A stretch of DNA of 60,648 nucleotides from Flavobacteriales bacterium UBA4466 (GTDB lineage Bacteria > Bacteroidota > Bacteroidia > Flavobacteriales_D > Sanyastnellaceae), in assembly GCA_905182895.1 (NCBI GenBank), contig CAJJDD010000010.1, positions 1-60,648 of the forward strand. The letters are read 5' to 3'. This document shows positions 18,614 through 30,375 of the stretch, one piece after another. Below the pieces are notes generated by a model. It was not told the origin of the DNA. It ran no database searches and saw nothing but the letters and a program-made list of their open reading frames with translations. The stretch's first letter is position 1. Each line of letters starts with the position of its first letter. A program made the translations under genes and the position numbers.

Positions 18614-20355
18614 TTAGTCTACATTGTCATGTAAGAAAGAGTTGTTGTCTTTGAGTAGAGTCTCAGAGTTCCCTTGCTCATCTGTTTCTTCAGAAAGTGT
18701 GTAACGGCTTACCTGAGACTCTGAGCTATGGGCTATGTCATCTAGTTTTACGTTTCTTCTAACATAAGAAGGCTCATTTTCTAGTTGAGCTAAACCACCT
18801 GGCGTTCTAAGCTTGTGAGAAAATTCTTTTACTCTGTTTTCTCTCTGTTGGTTCAGTTGAGCTAAGTCAGCTCTACTAATTCTGTCATTAGGCTCTTGGT
18901 GTGTGAACTTAATGGAACTATCTACAGGTGCTTTAGGCGCCTCTGAAGTGGTTCTTAGATCATCTTTATCTAATTCGTAAACAATCTTGTTAACTTCTTC
19001 TTTTGGTTCTTCGCTTGCAGGTTCAGAAAGGGGAGGAGTAGAATCGTTTACGGCAGTGTTCTTTATAAAAGGCTCTTCTGTTTCTAGCTCTTCTGTCGGC
19101 TAAATAAAGTTGAGGAATCAGCCTCTTCCGTTTCGTTTAACCAAGACGGAGCTTCATTTGCTGTCGGAGCATCAGGAGTGTTCGCTTCTGGAGTTTGTTC
19201 TTCCGAACCCTTTAAGAAAGGTTCGTTCTTCCGATGTAGTTGTCGTCAAATTTAACGGACGCGTTAGTTGGAAGAGTTGGCTTTTCTATAGGTGAAGTTA
19301 TTTGTAAGGGTTCTTGTTCTTCTAAAGTGTGTTTTTTAATCTCGGGCTCCATTACTGGAATTCCAGAAATGATTTCCTGTGAACTAATTCCAGTGGCGAT
19401 TACTGTCACACATAAATCATCTCCAAGTGTGGTGTCTTCTCCATAACCCCAAATCACTTCTGCGCTCATACCCGCTTTAGGGCAAATGTAATCTGTAATT
19501 TCCATACCCGTTTCTTCCATAGCTCCAAAACCGCCTGTGTTACGTTTAGTAGAACAAACTCAGCGCCAGTTATATCATTGTCATTAAGTAGAGGAGATTC
19601 CAATGCCTGCGTAACAGCGGTCATGGCTCTATCTTCTCCTTGTGCTTTTCCTGACCCCATTATAGCTACACCGCTATTTTTCATCACAGTGTTTACATCA
19701 TTCATATCTACATTTACCTCACCAGTAAGTGTAATTACCTCGGCTATACCTTTAGCTGCGGTGCAAAGAACTTCATCTGCATGAGAGAAGGCATCTTTCA
19801 ATGTCAAGTTTCCGTAAAGCTCACGAAGCTTGTCATTCTTTATCACTAAAAGCGTATCTACAGAGTCTCTCATTTCTTTAAGACCTTGTTCTGCTTGATT
19901 TTTTCTTTTTCTCCCTTCGAACATGAAAGGAATAGTCACAATCCCTACAGTTAGAATCCCTAAGTCCCTAGCGGCTTTAGCTATGATAGGCGCAGCGCCA
20001 GTTCCAGTTCCTCCACCCATTCCAGCTGTAATAAAAACCATTTTAGTATTTTCGTCAATATCTTCATGACGTCATCTAGGTTTTCTACTGCAGCATTCCT
20101 TCCTACTTCAGGAATAGCTCCGGCTCCTCTGCCTTCAGTCAGTGTAGCTCCTAGTTGTATTTTAAGTGGAACAGGGCTATGGTCTAAAGCTTGAGCATCG
20201 GTGTTACACACTACGAAGTCTACTCCATTAATTCCTTGTTCATACATGTAGTTGACAGCATTACTACCACCACCACCGACACCTATAACTTTTATGATTG
20301 AATTGTGCTCTGTAGGAAGCTCAAATCTCATTATGTCTGTTGTATTATCACTCAT
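18614..20355 (-). CDS. ftsZ: Cell division protein FtsZ (several frameshifts)
   Basis: Tubulin-like GTPase that forms the septal ring; last gene of the dcw cluster. N-terminal VIGVGGGGSNAVNYMYEQ and, after a slip near 20060, ITAGMGGGTGTGAAP (the GTP-binding tubulin signature). It continues to GVAIMGSGKAQGEDRA and TLGDDLCVTVIATG. A long acidic linker with further slips near 19530, 19220 and 19100 leads to the end NSFLHDNVD, the terminal peptide typical of Bacteroidota FtsZ. About 580 aa, normal for the phylum. Four breaks in a gene that cannot be lost argue for sequencing error. Confidence 0.95.
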
Positions 20356-20494
20356 GACTTAGGGGTTAAATTGTATTAGTTAATCTATTTTCTTCTGATT
20401 AAAAAAGAAGTTTGCGAATAAGCAAAAACTAGCTGAGTTATCATGGAAATAATTTAAGTAGTTTTCCATATAACGCGGCTTCTATTGTTAGCTT

Positions 20495-21748
20495 TTATTC
20501 TTCTTCATTTTCGAACCATGCTTTGATGTTGTCTAAAAACTTGACCGCACCTTTTCTCTTTGGGAATTTGTTTCTTAATTAGGTCATCAGACGTAGTTTT
20601 ACTTCCATTGTCAAACCCTTTCATAACCAGTCCTACACCTGTGGAGTAGGTAGGCTTTACTACGTCTTCATTAGGGGCTTTGTATAAGTGTTCATTCGGG
20701 TAGCCTATTCTACAATCCATTCCTGTAATGAATTCGAATAATTGGGTAATGTGTCTCATCTGAGAACCACCACCTGTAACTACTATACCACCGATTAGCT
20801 CTTTTTCGAACCCGCTGTTCTTAATTTCATAGTAAATGTGCTCTATGATTTCAGACATTCTAGCTTCTATAATGTTGGCCAAGTTTTTTAGAGAAATTTC
20901 TTTAGGATCTCTTCCTCTTAGACCTGGAATACAAACGATTTCATTCTCGTTGTTTTCGCTAGCTATAGCAGAACCGAATTTTTTCTTTAATGCCTCTGCT
21001 TGATTTTTCATAATCGTGCAGCCTTTCTTAATATCTTCAGTAATGATATTCCCTCCAAAAGGAATGACTGCCGTATGACGAATAATTCCATCTTGGAAAA
21101 TAGCGATTTCTGTAGTTCCTCCACCGATATCTACATACCATTCCTGCTTCCTTTTCTTCCTTGCTTAAAACTGCCGCGCTAGATGCTAGTGGTTCCAAGA
21201 TCAGTTGGTCTACGGTTAACCCTGCTTTTGCTACGCACTTATAAATATTCTGTGCAGCAGCGATATGGCCTGTGATGATGTGGAAATTAGCCTCCAGATC
21301 TTACACCGCTCATACCTATAGGATCTTTAATTCCCTGTTCGTTATCTACGATAAACTCCTGTGGAAGCACGTGAATGATTTCTTCACCAGGAAGCATCAC
21401 TAGCTTGTGCATGTCATCTATAAGTTCATCTAAGTCATTTCTAGAAATCTCTGTTTCTAGATTGTTTCTCATTTTAATACCTCTGTGCTGAAGACTGTTA
21501 ATATGCTGGCCTGCTATACCCACATTCACAACATTGATTTCTACATCAGAGTTTTTCTCAGCATCTACTACTGCAGCTTTTATAGAAGCTACGGTTTTTT
21601 CGATGTTAGAGACTACGCCTCTAGTCACGCCCACAGATTCAGAAATTCCCATTCCTAGGATTTCTATTTTTCCGTGATCGTTTTGTCTTCCTACGAGACA
21701 AGCTATTTTAGTGGTTCCTATGTCTAGTCCTACTACTATTTCTGACAT
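20495..21748 (-). CDS. ftsA: Cell division protein FtsA (several frameshifts)
   Basis: Actin-like ATPase that tethers FtsZ to the membrane. Phosphate-1 loop DIGTTKIACLVG at the start, then GVVSNIEKTVASIKAAV and LPGEEIIHVLPQEF. A slip near 21297 leads to GHIAAAQNIYKCV and LILEPLASSAAVL, and another near 21130 to the region ending GCTIMKNQAEALKKKFG, IVCIPGLRGRDPKEIS and GIVVTGGGSQMRHI. A last slip near 20560 precedes the ending DNIKAWFENEEE. About 418 codons overall, a usual length. Lies 140 bases upstream of ftsZ on the same strand. Confidence 0.95.
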
Positions 21749-21766
21749 GTTTAAAGTCTTTACAGG

Positions 21767-22559
21767 TTAATAGTTAATCTCTTTGCACACTACCTGGTCT
21801 TTAAATCGCAAGTCCAGCGTGCTGTATTTATTCCAATTCTGTTTACCGATGGTCTCTTTATAGAATACCTCTAGTCGGTTTAATTTATCTTCTATGTTCT
21901 CAGATTCTCCTAAAAGAATTTTATGGCTTCCTACTCTTGGGCACCAATTCGAACTCTTTTTCTTCATTCACATACACATGTTCCACCTGATTCACCCAGA
22001 AATCTGATGTTTCTATAAAAGTCGCCACTTGAAAGATTTCGTCTAAAAGCGAGCTTTCCCTTAATTCTTCATTCACTTTGAGTAAAGAAAGGGTTGTGCC
22101 ATCTAGTGACTCGTTAATTCTTCCTGTAAACAGCATTAGGCGGGGATTTCTAGAGGATAACGTAGGCATTTTAACGCCATCTTTATCTACCAAAAAACTC
22201 TCACCTTCTTCATTTATAATTCTAACGAAGGGCACGCGCTGTTCGGCATTAATTTTCAGCTTTCCATCAACAGTTTTATGAACAGTTGGATTTTTAATCA
22301 GCGGATTGGAATTTAGGGCGGTTTGAATCTTATAAAGATTGACTTCATTTATAGGCGCTCCTATGATGGGAGTGCCTATCCCTATAATCTCCTTTTCTAT
22401 CTGTCTATCAGTGATTAAGGCTTCTTCTGCGCTTACGTCTAACTTGATTTCCATGACCCAACAAGTCACTTCAGACTGCTGTTCTATAGCGAAGGCTGTC
22501 AGAAATATGATGGCTAAAATGGCAGCTACAAATCCTGATTTTTTCCAGTTGATATTCAT
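21767..22559 (-). CDS. ftsQ: Cell division protein FtsQ (one frameshift)
   Basis: Bitopic divisome protein. One N-terminal membrane helix (SGFVAAILAIIFLTAFAI) is followed by a periplasmic POTRA-like region; ALNSNPLIKNPTVHKTVDGK and LKINAEQRVPFVRI are the recognisable part. The frame slips near 21950, after VYVNEEKEFELVP, and continues VGSHKILLGESENIEDKLNR to the end. About 264 aa. Start ATG overlaps the murC stop by four bases, and ftsA starts 18 bases after its stop. Confidence 0.85.
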
Positions 22560-23974
22560 GAAAGTGCTTGTTTTATGGGGGTCACTAATTGGTCTATGTC
22601 TCCAGCTCCTAAGGTCATAAGAAGTTCAGGTTTTTGTGATTTCACCCAGTGGAGTGTTTCTTCTTTAGAAAGTAATTTTTTCTGCGTTGAAATTTTCTCT
22701 AGTAACCAACCACTGGTCACACCCTCGAGGGGAAGTTCTCTGGCGGGATAAATATCCAATAGAATTACTTGGTCTAGTTTCGATAGACTAGCGGCAAATT
22801 CATCTGCGAAATCTTTGGTTCTGCTGAAGAGGTGCGGCTGGAATATTCCTGTTAATTTTTTGTTTGGGTAGAGCTCTTTGGTAGCAGAAATAGCAGCATT
22901 GAGTTCGGTAGGGTGATGAGCGTAATCATCAATGTAAATGTGGTCAGAAGTGTTTACATGTGTTTCGAAGCGTCTTTTTATTCCTTTAAAGCTTGCCAGT
23001 CCTTCGGCTAGTTTATTTATGTCTAAACCAGATTCGGCGGCTAGTGCTAATGCGGCCAGTGCATTTTCAGTATTGTGTTTTCCTGCCATTGGAAATACTA
23101 TGTTTAGGAGTTCTCCGTGTGGAGTTTTGATATCCATGACATAGCTTCCTTCTTTGAGAATCCTAGAAGTGATTTGGTAATCTGCTTCAGTGTTCCATCC
23201 ATAAGTAAGGATTTTTTCTGGTGAGTATTGTAGGGCTTTATTCTCCGTTAGGCCTTCAGTTATGTCTTCATGCAAGAGAAGTACACCAGAAACTTGTTCT
23301 GCAAACATTCTGAATGATTTCAGAAGCTCCCCTTGTTCTCCATAAATGTCTAAATGGTCGGCATCTGTAGAAGTAATTATGGCTCCAATGGGATGAAGAG
23401 TAAGAAAACTTCTGTCGTATTCGTCTGCTTCTACCACGGTAAGCTTGGCTCCTTCTTCATGTACGAAGTTGGAGTCAAAGTTAGATGCAATACCTCCTAG
23501 AAATGCGCTGAGAGGCTCTCCGTAGGCATGAATTATATGAGCTAGAATACAGCTTGTCGTAGTTTTTCCATGAGTACCTGCTACGGCTAAACCATGGGTA
23601 TTCCCTGTAATGACTCCTAGGGCTTGAGATCTTTTAAGGAGGTTGTATCCTTTTGATTTAAAGTAATTTAATTCCTTATGAGCAAGCGGAATCGCAGGGG
23701 TGTATATCACTAGGGCGTTTTCCTGGTAAATGTCTAGAAATTCTGATGGAATCAGTTTCACTTGGTCTTCAAAGTGAATGTGAATACCCTCTGCGTCTAG
23801 TTTCTCAGTTAGTGGTGTAGAGGTGTGGTCATAGCCAAAAACTTTTTTACCTGTGCGATTAAAGTATCTGGCGAGTGCGCTCATACCTATTCCGCCTATG
23901 CCTATGAAGTAAACTGCTTGTATAGCCTTTAACTCATTGTCTGAAAACGATATGTTTTTTTCAGCTGCTCTCAT
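22556..23974 (-). CDS. murC: UDP-N-acetylmuramate--L-alanine ligase MurC
   Basis: Cytosolic Mur ligase adding L-Ala to UDP-MurNAc with ATP. 472 aa and intact. The nucleotide-fold start has YFIGIGGIGMSALARYFN, the ATP loop is AGTHGKTTTSCILAHI, and it has VVEADEYDRSF and the typical IYIDDYAHHPTELNA and FQPHLFSRTKDFADEF. It overlaps murG upstream and ftsQ downstream by four bases each, so the three are translationally coupled. Confidence 0.97.
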   Translation of the reverse strand: MRAAEKNISFSDNELKAIQAVYFIGIGGIGMSALARYFNRTGKKVFGYDHTSTPLTEKLDAEGIHIHFEDQVKLIPSEFLDIYQENALVIYTPAIPLAHKELNYFKSKGYNLLKRSQALGVITGNTHGLAVAGTHGKTTTSCILAHIIHAYGEPLSAFLGGIASNFDSNFVHEEGAKLTVVEADEYDRSFLTLHPIGAIITSTDADHLDIYGEQGELLKSFRMFAEQVSGVLLLHEDITEGLTENKALQYSPEKILTYGWNTEADYQITSRILKEGSYVMDIKTPHGELLNIVFPMAGKHNTENALAALALAAESGLDINKLAEGLASFKGIKRRFETHVNTSDHIYIDDYAHHPTELNAAISATKELYPNKKLTGIFQPHLFSRTKDFADEFAASLSKLDQVILLDIYPARELPLEGVTSGWLLEKISTQKKLLSKEETLHWVKSQKPELLMTLGAGDIDQLVTPIKQALS

Positions 23975-25068
23975 TTAAGAAGCTGCTCTATCTGATTAAC
24001 GATATCTTCTGTAGCATTGGGCTTGGCTAATTTTTTTATTTCTTGGCTCATGGACTCCATTTTGGAGGAGTCGTTTATGAGTTCGTTAAGTACGTGGTAC
24101 AGATTCTCTTCTGCATCTATGTCTTTTAGAAGTATAGCCGAGTTTACATCACTTAATGCACGTGCGTTTTTGGTTTGATGATCCTCACTCACGTTAGGAG
24201 AAGGAATGAGAATTGTAGGTTTTCCTACTAAGCATAATTCACTTATAGACATAGCGCCTGCTCTGCTTATTATTACATCGGCAGCGGCATAAGCCATATC
24301 CATTTCCTTGATGAAAGGAGTGACTACTAGCCCCGAGGTATGGTTTTGGGAAATACGTTCAGATTCAGATGAGAAGCTTTTTCCACACTGCCATATAACT
24401 TGAATGTTTTCTCCTGTTATTTTTTCTATGTGCTTTCTTAAAGCATGGTTGATCGTTCTAGCGCCCAAGCTACCGCCTATGGCCAGTACAGTTTTTTTAG
24501 AGCTGTTTAGTCCGAAGTGAGCTATGGCTTGGTCTTTAGTAACAGAAGCATCGGCTATGAGTGCGCGCACAGGATTTCCAGTGATGCTAATTTTTTCTTT
24601 GGGGAACCAGCGTTCCATATTTGAGTAAGCCACACAGATTTTATCTGCACCTCTAGCAAGCCATTTATTGGTAATTCCAGGAAAGGAGTTTTGCTCTTGG
24701 AGAACGGTTTTAACGTTTCTCGCATTGGCTCTTTTGAGTAACGGGCCTGAGGCGTAACCTCCTACACCGATAGCGATGTCTGGCTTGAATTCTTTAATAA
24801 TTTTACTGGCGTTCCATAAGCTAGACATCAATTTGAATGGAAATGAGAGATTATCTAGGGTGAGTTTTCTCTGAATTCCGCTAATCCATAATCCTTTAAT
24901 AGGATATCCCGCTTCGGGAACTTTGGTCATTTCCATACGTCCATCAGCGCCGACGAATAGGATATCGGCATCAGGATTTCTTTTCTTGATTTCATCTGCT
25001 ATGGCTATGGCAGGAAATATATGTCCACCCGTTCCGCCTCCTGATATGATTACTTTAAGCGTAGGCAT
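23971..25068 (-). CDS. murG: MurG lipid II synthase (N-acetylglucosaminyltransferase)
   Basis: Peripheral membrane GT-B glycosyltransferase that turns lipid I into lipid II. 365 aa, intact. The acceptor-side loop is ISGGGTGGHIFPAIAIADEI, followed by GVGGYASGPLLKRA, LQEQNSFPG, AIGGSLGARTINHAL and the UDP-GlcNAc-site region VIISRAGAMSISELCLVGKP. Its start overlaps the end of ftsW by 14 bases. Confidence 0.97.
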   Translation of the reverse strand: MPTLKVIISGGGTGGHIFPAIAIADEIKKRNPDADILFVGADGRMEMTKVPEAGYPIKGLWISGIQRKLTLDNLSFPFKLMSSLWNASKIIKEFKPDIAIGVGGYASGPLLKRANARNVKTVLQEQNSFPGITNKWLARGADKICVAYSNMERWFPKEKISITGNPVRALIADASVTKDQAIAHFGLNSSKKTVLAIGGSLGARTINHALRKHIEKITGENIQVIWQCGKSFSSESERISQNHTSGLVVTPFIKEMDMAYAAADVIISRAGAMSISELCLVGKPTILIPSPNVSEDHQTKNARALSDVNSAILLKDIDAEENLYHVLNELINDSSKMESMSQEIKKLAKPNATEDIVNQIEQLLK

Positions 25069-26294
25069 GTCCTTCTTCTTTATTAGATTTTTTTCCTTTT
25101 TTCTTTTTGATGGGATTGGTCAATCTTTCTTTAGCTGTAGGGTTTAGTTCATAATCCTCATCGTACACACTTCTGCTCACACTAAGAATTACTCCTATGG
25201 CAAAACAGGTAAACAGAATGCTAGTTCCTCCCATAGAAACCAGCGGAAGCGGCTGACCTGTAACGGGTATGATATTCACCGAAACAGCCATGTTTATAAA
25301 CGCCTGAAATACGAGTAGCATGCTAAATCCTAGGGCGAGTAATCCACCAAAATGACGGGGGCATTTTATAGCTATTCTTATACTTCTGTAAAAGAAGATG
25401 AGGTACAGCATTAGTATTCCTAATCCGCCAAATATGCTTCCGTATTCTTCTATGATGAATGCGTAAATCATATCTGAATAGGCATGTGGCATGCTGTTTC
25501 TGGCATGAGCTGTTCCTGGAGGAGAAGGAAATATTCCTCCTCTGTAGATAGCAGCCTTAGCCTCTTCTGTTTGGTAATCGGTAGCTGTGGTTGAGCTTGA
25601 TTCTCCTGAAGAGAACATTTCTATTCTGCTCATCCAGGTGCTGGCTCTTCCTGGAACCAGTTCTGGATTTATTTTATAGACAGTAAACATCAGTACTAAT
25701 CCTAGCAATGCCGAACCTATTACGGCAGAGATATGTTTGATGTGCACCCCGCCGATAAACATAAGGAGTAAACACACTCCGCCCAGCAGCACTGCCGTAG
25801 AAAAGTTGGCCGGAAATATCAGCAAACAAATACCGACCACTGGAACTAAAATAGGAAGTACGCCTTCTTTAAAGTTATGGAGCTTGGCCCTCTTTGCAGT
25901 GAGCATTCTGGCTACATACATTATAAGTACGATCTAAGTAAAAAAGAGTTTGAAAATTCTGATTTATAATCGGAATTTTAATCCACCTACTGGCACCGTT
26001 TATATTCAATCCAAAGAGCAAGGTTATTAGGAGCAAACCTGCCGCTACCCAAATCAGAACTTGACTCATTCGAGAGAAATACTTGAACTTGATTTGATGC
26101 ACCCAGAAAATAACTGCTATACCAGCACTGAGCATGAAACCATGTTTTATAAGGTATTTCATAGAACTGTCATGCCTATAAGCAAGCGCACCTGTAGCGC
26201 TATAAACTGCTAGAAGCGAGTATAGCGCTAGAAATATAGCGACCATCCAGATAACTTTATCTCCTTTTAATTTGCTTAATAGTTGCTTGAATAT
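25055..26294 (-). CDS. ftsW: FtsW septal peptidoglycan polymerase (one frameshift, unclear start)
   Basis: SEDS-family glycosyltransferase with about ten membrane helices, working with FtsI. Visible motifs: LYSLLAVYSATGALAYRHDS, INGASRWIKIPII, then after a slip near 25920 the remaining helices and PHAYSDMIYAFIIEEYGS, FINMAVSVNIIPVTGQPLP and LVSMGGTSILFTCFAIGV. The natural N-terminus should read x-FKQLLSKLKGDKVIWMVA, but the first codon there is ATA (26294-26292) rather than ATG; the nearest ATG is 45 bases further in (26246). About 410 aa. A basic C-terminal tail (NPIKKKKGKKSNKEEGHAYA) follows the last helix. Confidence 0.92.
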
Positions 26295-26305
26295 CTGTGG
26301 TTAAT

Positions 26306-27654
26306 TTACAGCGCTCTAACAGCATTTTTAAATTGTCTTCCTCTGTCTTCGTAATTCTCGAATAAATCGAAACTTGAACAGGCTGGAGAAAGAAGTACAG
26401 TTTCACCGTCAAATGCTACTTGGTATGCTACATCTACAGCTTCTTTAGCGGTAGATGCTTCATGGATGAACTTTACTTTATCACCGAAAGTTTCTATTAG
26501 TTTTTTATTATCTGTACCTAGGCAGATAATGGCTTTTACTTTAGATTCCACCAATGGAATGAGGTCTGTGTAGTCGTTTCCTTTATCTACACCACCTACT
26601 ATCCATATCACAGTTTCTATCTGGCTTTCTAGTGCGTACCATGCTGAGTTTACATTGGTGGCTTTAGAATCATTAATGAATTTTACTCCATTTATCTTAG
26701 ATACTAACTCTAGGCGGTGTTCTACCGTATCGAAATCTGTTAAACTAGTTCTGATACTCTCATTTCTGAGGTCTAGAAGTTTTCCTGTTATGCTCGCTGC
26801 CATTGAGTTCATTATGTTATGGCGGCCTTGCAACGCTAAATCCTGAATAGACATTTTTAAGGGTGATTTTAGGTGAATAATTAATTGATTATGGTCCAGG
26901 TAAGCACCTTCCTGAGTGCTGTCCGTGGGTTTGCTTAGTGAAAAGGGATAAGCTCTTCCTGAATACCCTTTTTCGTGTAAATTCGTAGTGATGCTTTCGT
27001 CTTCGGCCCAGTATATAAAGGCTTCAGCTGAAGTGTGGTTTTGTATGATTCTGAGCTTAGAGTCGATGTAGTTCTGTAGTTCATATCCGTACCTGTCCAG
27101 ATGGTCTGGTGTTATATTTAATAGCACAGCTATATCCAACTTGGTTTCGAACATTCCGTCTAGTTGAAAACTGCTTAGTTCTAGTACCCAGAAATCTTTG
27201 TCTCCCGAAGCTAATTGTAGCGCTAAACTCTGTCCTACGTTTCCTGCTATTCCTACACTCACACCAGCATTTTTTAGGATGTGGTAGGTGAGTCCTTGGT
27301 GGTGGTTTTACCGTTAGTGCCTGTTATTCCTATTAGTTTTCCTGTGGTGTAACGCGCGGCAAATTCGATTTCGGAAATCACAGGAATCCCTTGCTCTAGG
27401 AAATAGGTTACGATAGGTGAGCTTTCTGGTATACCGGGGCTTTTGACTACCTCTGTGGCATCTTCCATTTCAGTCTGGGTGTGCTTTCCTTCTTCCCATG
27501 TTATCAGCTGTTCCGAAAGCATCTCTTTATACTTTTCCTTTATAGAACCATAGTCAGATAGGAATACAGCATAGCCATGCTTCTTGGCTAAGATGGCTGC
27601 GCCAGTGCCGCTTTCGCCACCGCCTAAAATCACTATGTTTTTATTCTTATTCAA
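26306..27654 (-). CDS. murD: UDP-N-acetylmuramoylalanine--D-glutamate ligase MurD (one frameshift)
   Basis: Adds D-Glu to UDP-MurNAc-Ala in the cytosol. N-terminal IVILGGGESGTGAAILAKKH, then [11 protein letters not shown] (the ATP loop). The frame slips just after it, near 27295, and resumes GIAGNVGQSLALQ, VLELSSFQLDGMF, LNITPDHLDRYGYELQNY, FINDSKATNVNSAWYALE and LLSPACSSFDLFENYEDRG, all family hallmarks. About 448 aa. It is ten bases from mraY. Confidence 0.95.
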
Positions 27655-27663
27655 GTTTCTTTC

Positions 27664-28911
27664 TTATCTAATTTTCAGTGTAACAATGGTGAGTACGGCT
27701 AGCATTATTCCTACGATCCAAAACCGAGATACGATCTTGGATTCATGAAACCCTAGTTTTTGGTAATGGTGGTGGAGGGGTGCCATTTTAAATATTCTCT
27801 TTCCTTCTCCAGTTGTCTTTTTAGTGTATTTGAAGTAGGAAACTTGGAGTACTACCGAGAGATTCTCTATTAGGAATATTCCGCACAATAGGGGGATCAA
27901 TAATTCTTTTCTAATGGCTATAGCGAATACAGCGATTATCCCACCAAGAGCTAAGCTTCCTGTATCTCCCATGAAGACTTGGGCAGGGTAGGAGTTGTAC
28001 CATAAAAACCCGATGCACGCTCCTACGAAGGCAGATCCGAAAATTACGAGCTCGCCTGAGTGCGGTATGTACATAATATTCAAGTAATCTGCGAAGATGT
28101 AATTCCCTGATACGTATGCGAAAATCACTAGGGTAAGACCAATAATTGCTGAAGTACCTGTAGCTAAGCCATCTAAACCATCCGTCATATTGGCTCCATT
28201 AGAAACTGCAGTTACTATAACGATGACTACGGGAATGAAGACCAACCAAAGCAAATCTTTGGCTGAGTCTCCGAACCAGCTTATTAACCAGATATAATCA
28301 AATTCGTTATCTTTTACGAAAGGAATCGTGGTCTTGAAAGACTTGGATTCTTTCCATACATCAGGATTCGTAGTTCCTTCTGCTTGTGTAATCACCTGTT
28401 CTATACTTGGTGCAGCAGTGTCTGTTATTTTCTCTTTGATAGTTACATCAGGACTGAGGTAAAGCATAGAACCTATTATGACCCCACCTACTACTTGGCC
28501 AGCTATCTTGAATTTCCCTGCTAGTCCTTTCTTGTTCTTTTTAAATACTTTGATGTAATCATCCACAAAACCGATGGCGCCAAACCACACAGTGGCTACT
28601 AGCATCACTTGGATGTATGTATTGGTTAAATCAGCAAACAGGATGGTAGGAACCAGAATAGCCAGAAGAATGATTATTCCACCCATGGTAGGCGTGCCTG
28701 CTTTTTCCATTTGACCATCTAAACCTAGGTCTCTTATGGTTTCTCCTACTTGCTTATCTCTTATCCAGTTAATTAAACTTTTACCAAAGAACATAGAAAT
28801 AGTAAGCGATGTGATTATCACCAAAGCAGCTCTGAACGAGAGGAACTTAAATAGTCCGGCTCCCGCTAAGTCGTATGTTTCATTTAGGTAATCAAATAGG
28901 TGATATAGCAT
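27664..28911 (-). CDS. mraY: Phospho-N-acetylmuramoyl-pentapeptide-transferase MraY
   Basis: Integral membrane enzyme forming lipid I on undecaprenyl phosphate. 415 aa, intact. Key motifs: [29 protein letters not shown] (the D-D pair), [29 protein letters not shown] and [18 protein letters not shown]. It carries an insertion (about residues 160-215) between helices, normal for Bacteroidota and longer than in E. coli. Its start overlaps the murE stop by one base. Confidence 0.97.
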   Translation of the reverse strand: MLYHLFDYLNETYDLAGAGLFKFLSFRAALVIITSLTISMFFGKSLINWIRDKQVGETIRDLGLDGQMEKAGTPTMGGIIILLAILVPTILFADLTNTYIQVMLVATVWFGAIGFVDDYIKVFKKNKKGLAGKFKIAGQVVGGVIIGSMLYLSPDVTIKEKITDTAAPSIEQVITQAEGTTNPDVWKESKSFKTTIPFVKDNEFDYIWLISWFGDSAKDLLWLVFIPVVIVIVTAVSNGANMTDGLDGLATGTSAIIGLTLVIFAYVSGNYIFADYLNIMYIPHSGELVIFGSAFVGACIGFLWYNSYPAQVFMGDTGSLALGGIIAVFAIAIRKELLIPLLCGIFLIENLSVVLQVSYFKYTKKTTGEGKRIFKMAPLHHHYQKLGFHESKIVSRFWIVGIMLAVLTIVTLKIR

Positions 28912-30374
28912 TACTTATTTAGTAGTTTAAATGTGGTTTCTACCGTTTCTAAGTCATCGAAAGGGTGCTTTACGCCTTTGATGTCTTGGTATTTTTCATG
29001 GCCTTTTCCGGCTATAAGAATGATGTCCCCTGTTTGAGCTAGTGTGCATGCCAGTTTTATTGCTTCTTTTCTATTAGAAATTTGAAGCGTTTTAGCTAGC
29101 GCTGCAGGGTCTAACCCTGCCGCCATGTCGTTTATAATTTCGTCTGGTTCTTCTGAGCGCGGATTGTCTGAGGTTAGCACTACTTTGTCACTAAACTCTG
29201 CGGCTATTTTGGCCATCTCAGGGCGCTTGGTCTTGTCTCTATTTCCTCCGCAGCCTACTACAGTAATTACTTGCTCATTGCCTGTTCTTAATGTCTTAAT
29301 GGTTTTGAGTACATTCATTAAAGCATCGGGCGTGTGTGCGTAATCCACTACGGCCATGATGTGCTTTTTGCTGGTCATTTGCTGAAACCTTCCTTCTACA
29401 GAACTCAGCGAAGAGAGCTTAGTGAGCACATCAAATTTTTCTTGTTCTAACTCTTGTGATATGGCATAAACGGCTAGAAGGTTAGAGGCATTAAACTGAC
29501 CTATTAATTGAGAATACATCTCATTTCCGTCTATAGAAAGGTGGAGTCCAGAGATGAGGTTTTCTAAAATCCTGGCTTTATAATCGGCCATGGTTTTAAG
29601 GGCGAAACTTCTTTTCCGAGCGTTGCAATTTTGTGCCATAACCTCTCCGTTTTGATCATCTTCATTAAAGATGGCAAAAGCGTTTTTCCCTAACCCGTCA
29701 AACAATAATTTCTTAGCGTAGATGTATTCTTTAAAAGTGGAGTGGTAGTCTAAATGGTCATGAGATATATTGGTGAACAAGGCTCCTGTGAAGTCTATTC
29801 CTGTAGTTCTTTTCTGAACCAATGCATGAGAGCTTACTTCCATAAAACAATACTCGCTTCCTGCGGCTACCATTTCGGCTAATAGTGCCTGAAGAGAAAC
29901 TGGGTCTGGAGTGGTATGTGTAGAAGGTATTTCTCTGTCGCCTATTTTATTTACTACTGTAGAGATTAAGCCTGCTGTGTACCCTAGAGAAGTGAACAGA
30001 TTAAATAGGAGAGTGGTAACCGTAGTTTTCCCATTAGTTCCTGTGATACCTACTATTTTTATATTCTCAGAGGGATTGTCATAAAAATTAGCGGCACAGA
30101 TTCCTACTGCATGCGATGAATCCTCTACCTGAACGTAGGTTACGTTGGGAGTGAACGTAAACGGCATAGCCATACATATGATCACAGATGCGCCTAGTTC
30201 GATTGCTTTATCTATATAAAGATGTCCATCTACTTGTGTTCCTTTTACAGCTATGAATATCCAGTCCTTTTGCACCGCACGAGAATCTGCTGTTAATCCT
30301 TTTACAGAAACAGCGGTATCTCCCTGTACCTTTACGGAGCCTGCTTTATATAATATGTCTTTTAGCGTATCCAC
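28911..30374 (-). CDS. murE: UDP-MurNAc-tripeptide ligase MurE, meso-diaminopimelate type
   Basis: 487 aa, intact. N-terminal substrate domain with [19 protein letters not shown], the ATP loop [17 protein letters not shown], and [15 protein letters not shown]. The carboxylated-lysine region is [18 protein letters not shown] and [15 protein letters not shown] follows. The motif [13 protein letters not shown] has the D-N-P-R signature that selects meso-diaminopimelate over lysine, so the peptidoglycan should be of the DAP type. Sits one base after ftsI in the same operon. Confidence 0.96.
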   Translation of the reverse strand: MDTLKDILYKAGSVKVQGDTAVSVKGLTADSRAVQKDWIFIAVKGTQVDGHLYIDKAIELGASVIICMAMPFTFTPNVTYVQVEDSSHAVGICAANFYDNPSENIKIVGITGTNGKTTVTTLLFNLFTSLGYTAGLISTVVNKIGDREIPSTHTTPDPVSLQALLAEMVAAGSEYCFMEVSSHALVQKRTTGIDFTGALFTNISHDHLDYHSTFKEYIYAKKLLFDGLGKNAFAIFNEDDQNGEVMAQNCNARKRSFALKTMADYKARILENLISGLHLSIDGNEMYSQLIGQFNASNLLAVYAISQELEQEKFDVLTKLSSLSSVEGRFQQMTSKKHIMAVVDYAHTPDALMNVLKTIKTLRTGNEQVITVVGCGGNRDKTKRPEMAKIAAEFSDKVVLTSDNPRSEEPDEIINDMAAGLDPAALAKTLQISNRKEAIKLACTLAQTGDIILIAGKGHEKYQDIKGVKHPFDDLETVETTFKLLNK

Positions 30375-30375
30375 G

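Noticed and set aside
19981-20070. Programmed ribosomal frameshifting in ftsZ and other genes
   Set aside because: No slippery heptamer plus structure recurs at the breaks, and several breaks per gene in both directions are better explained by read errors.
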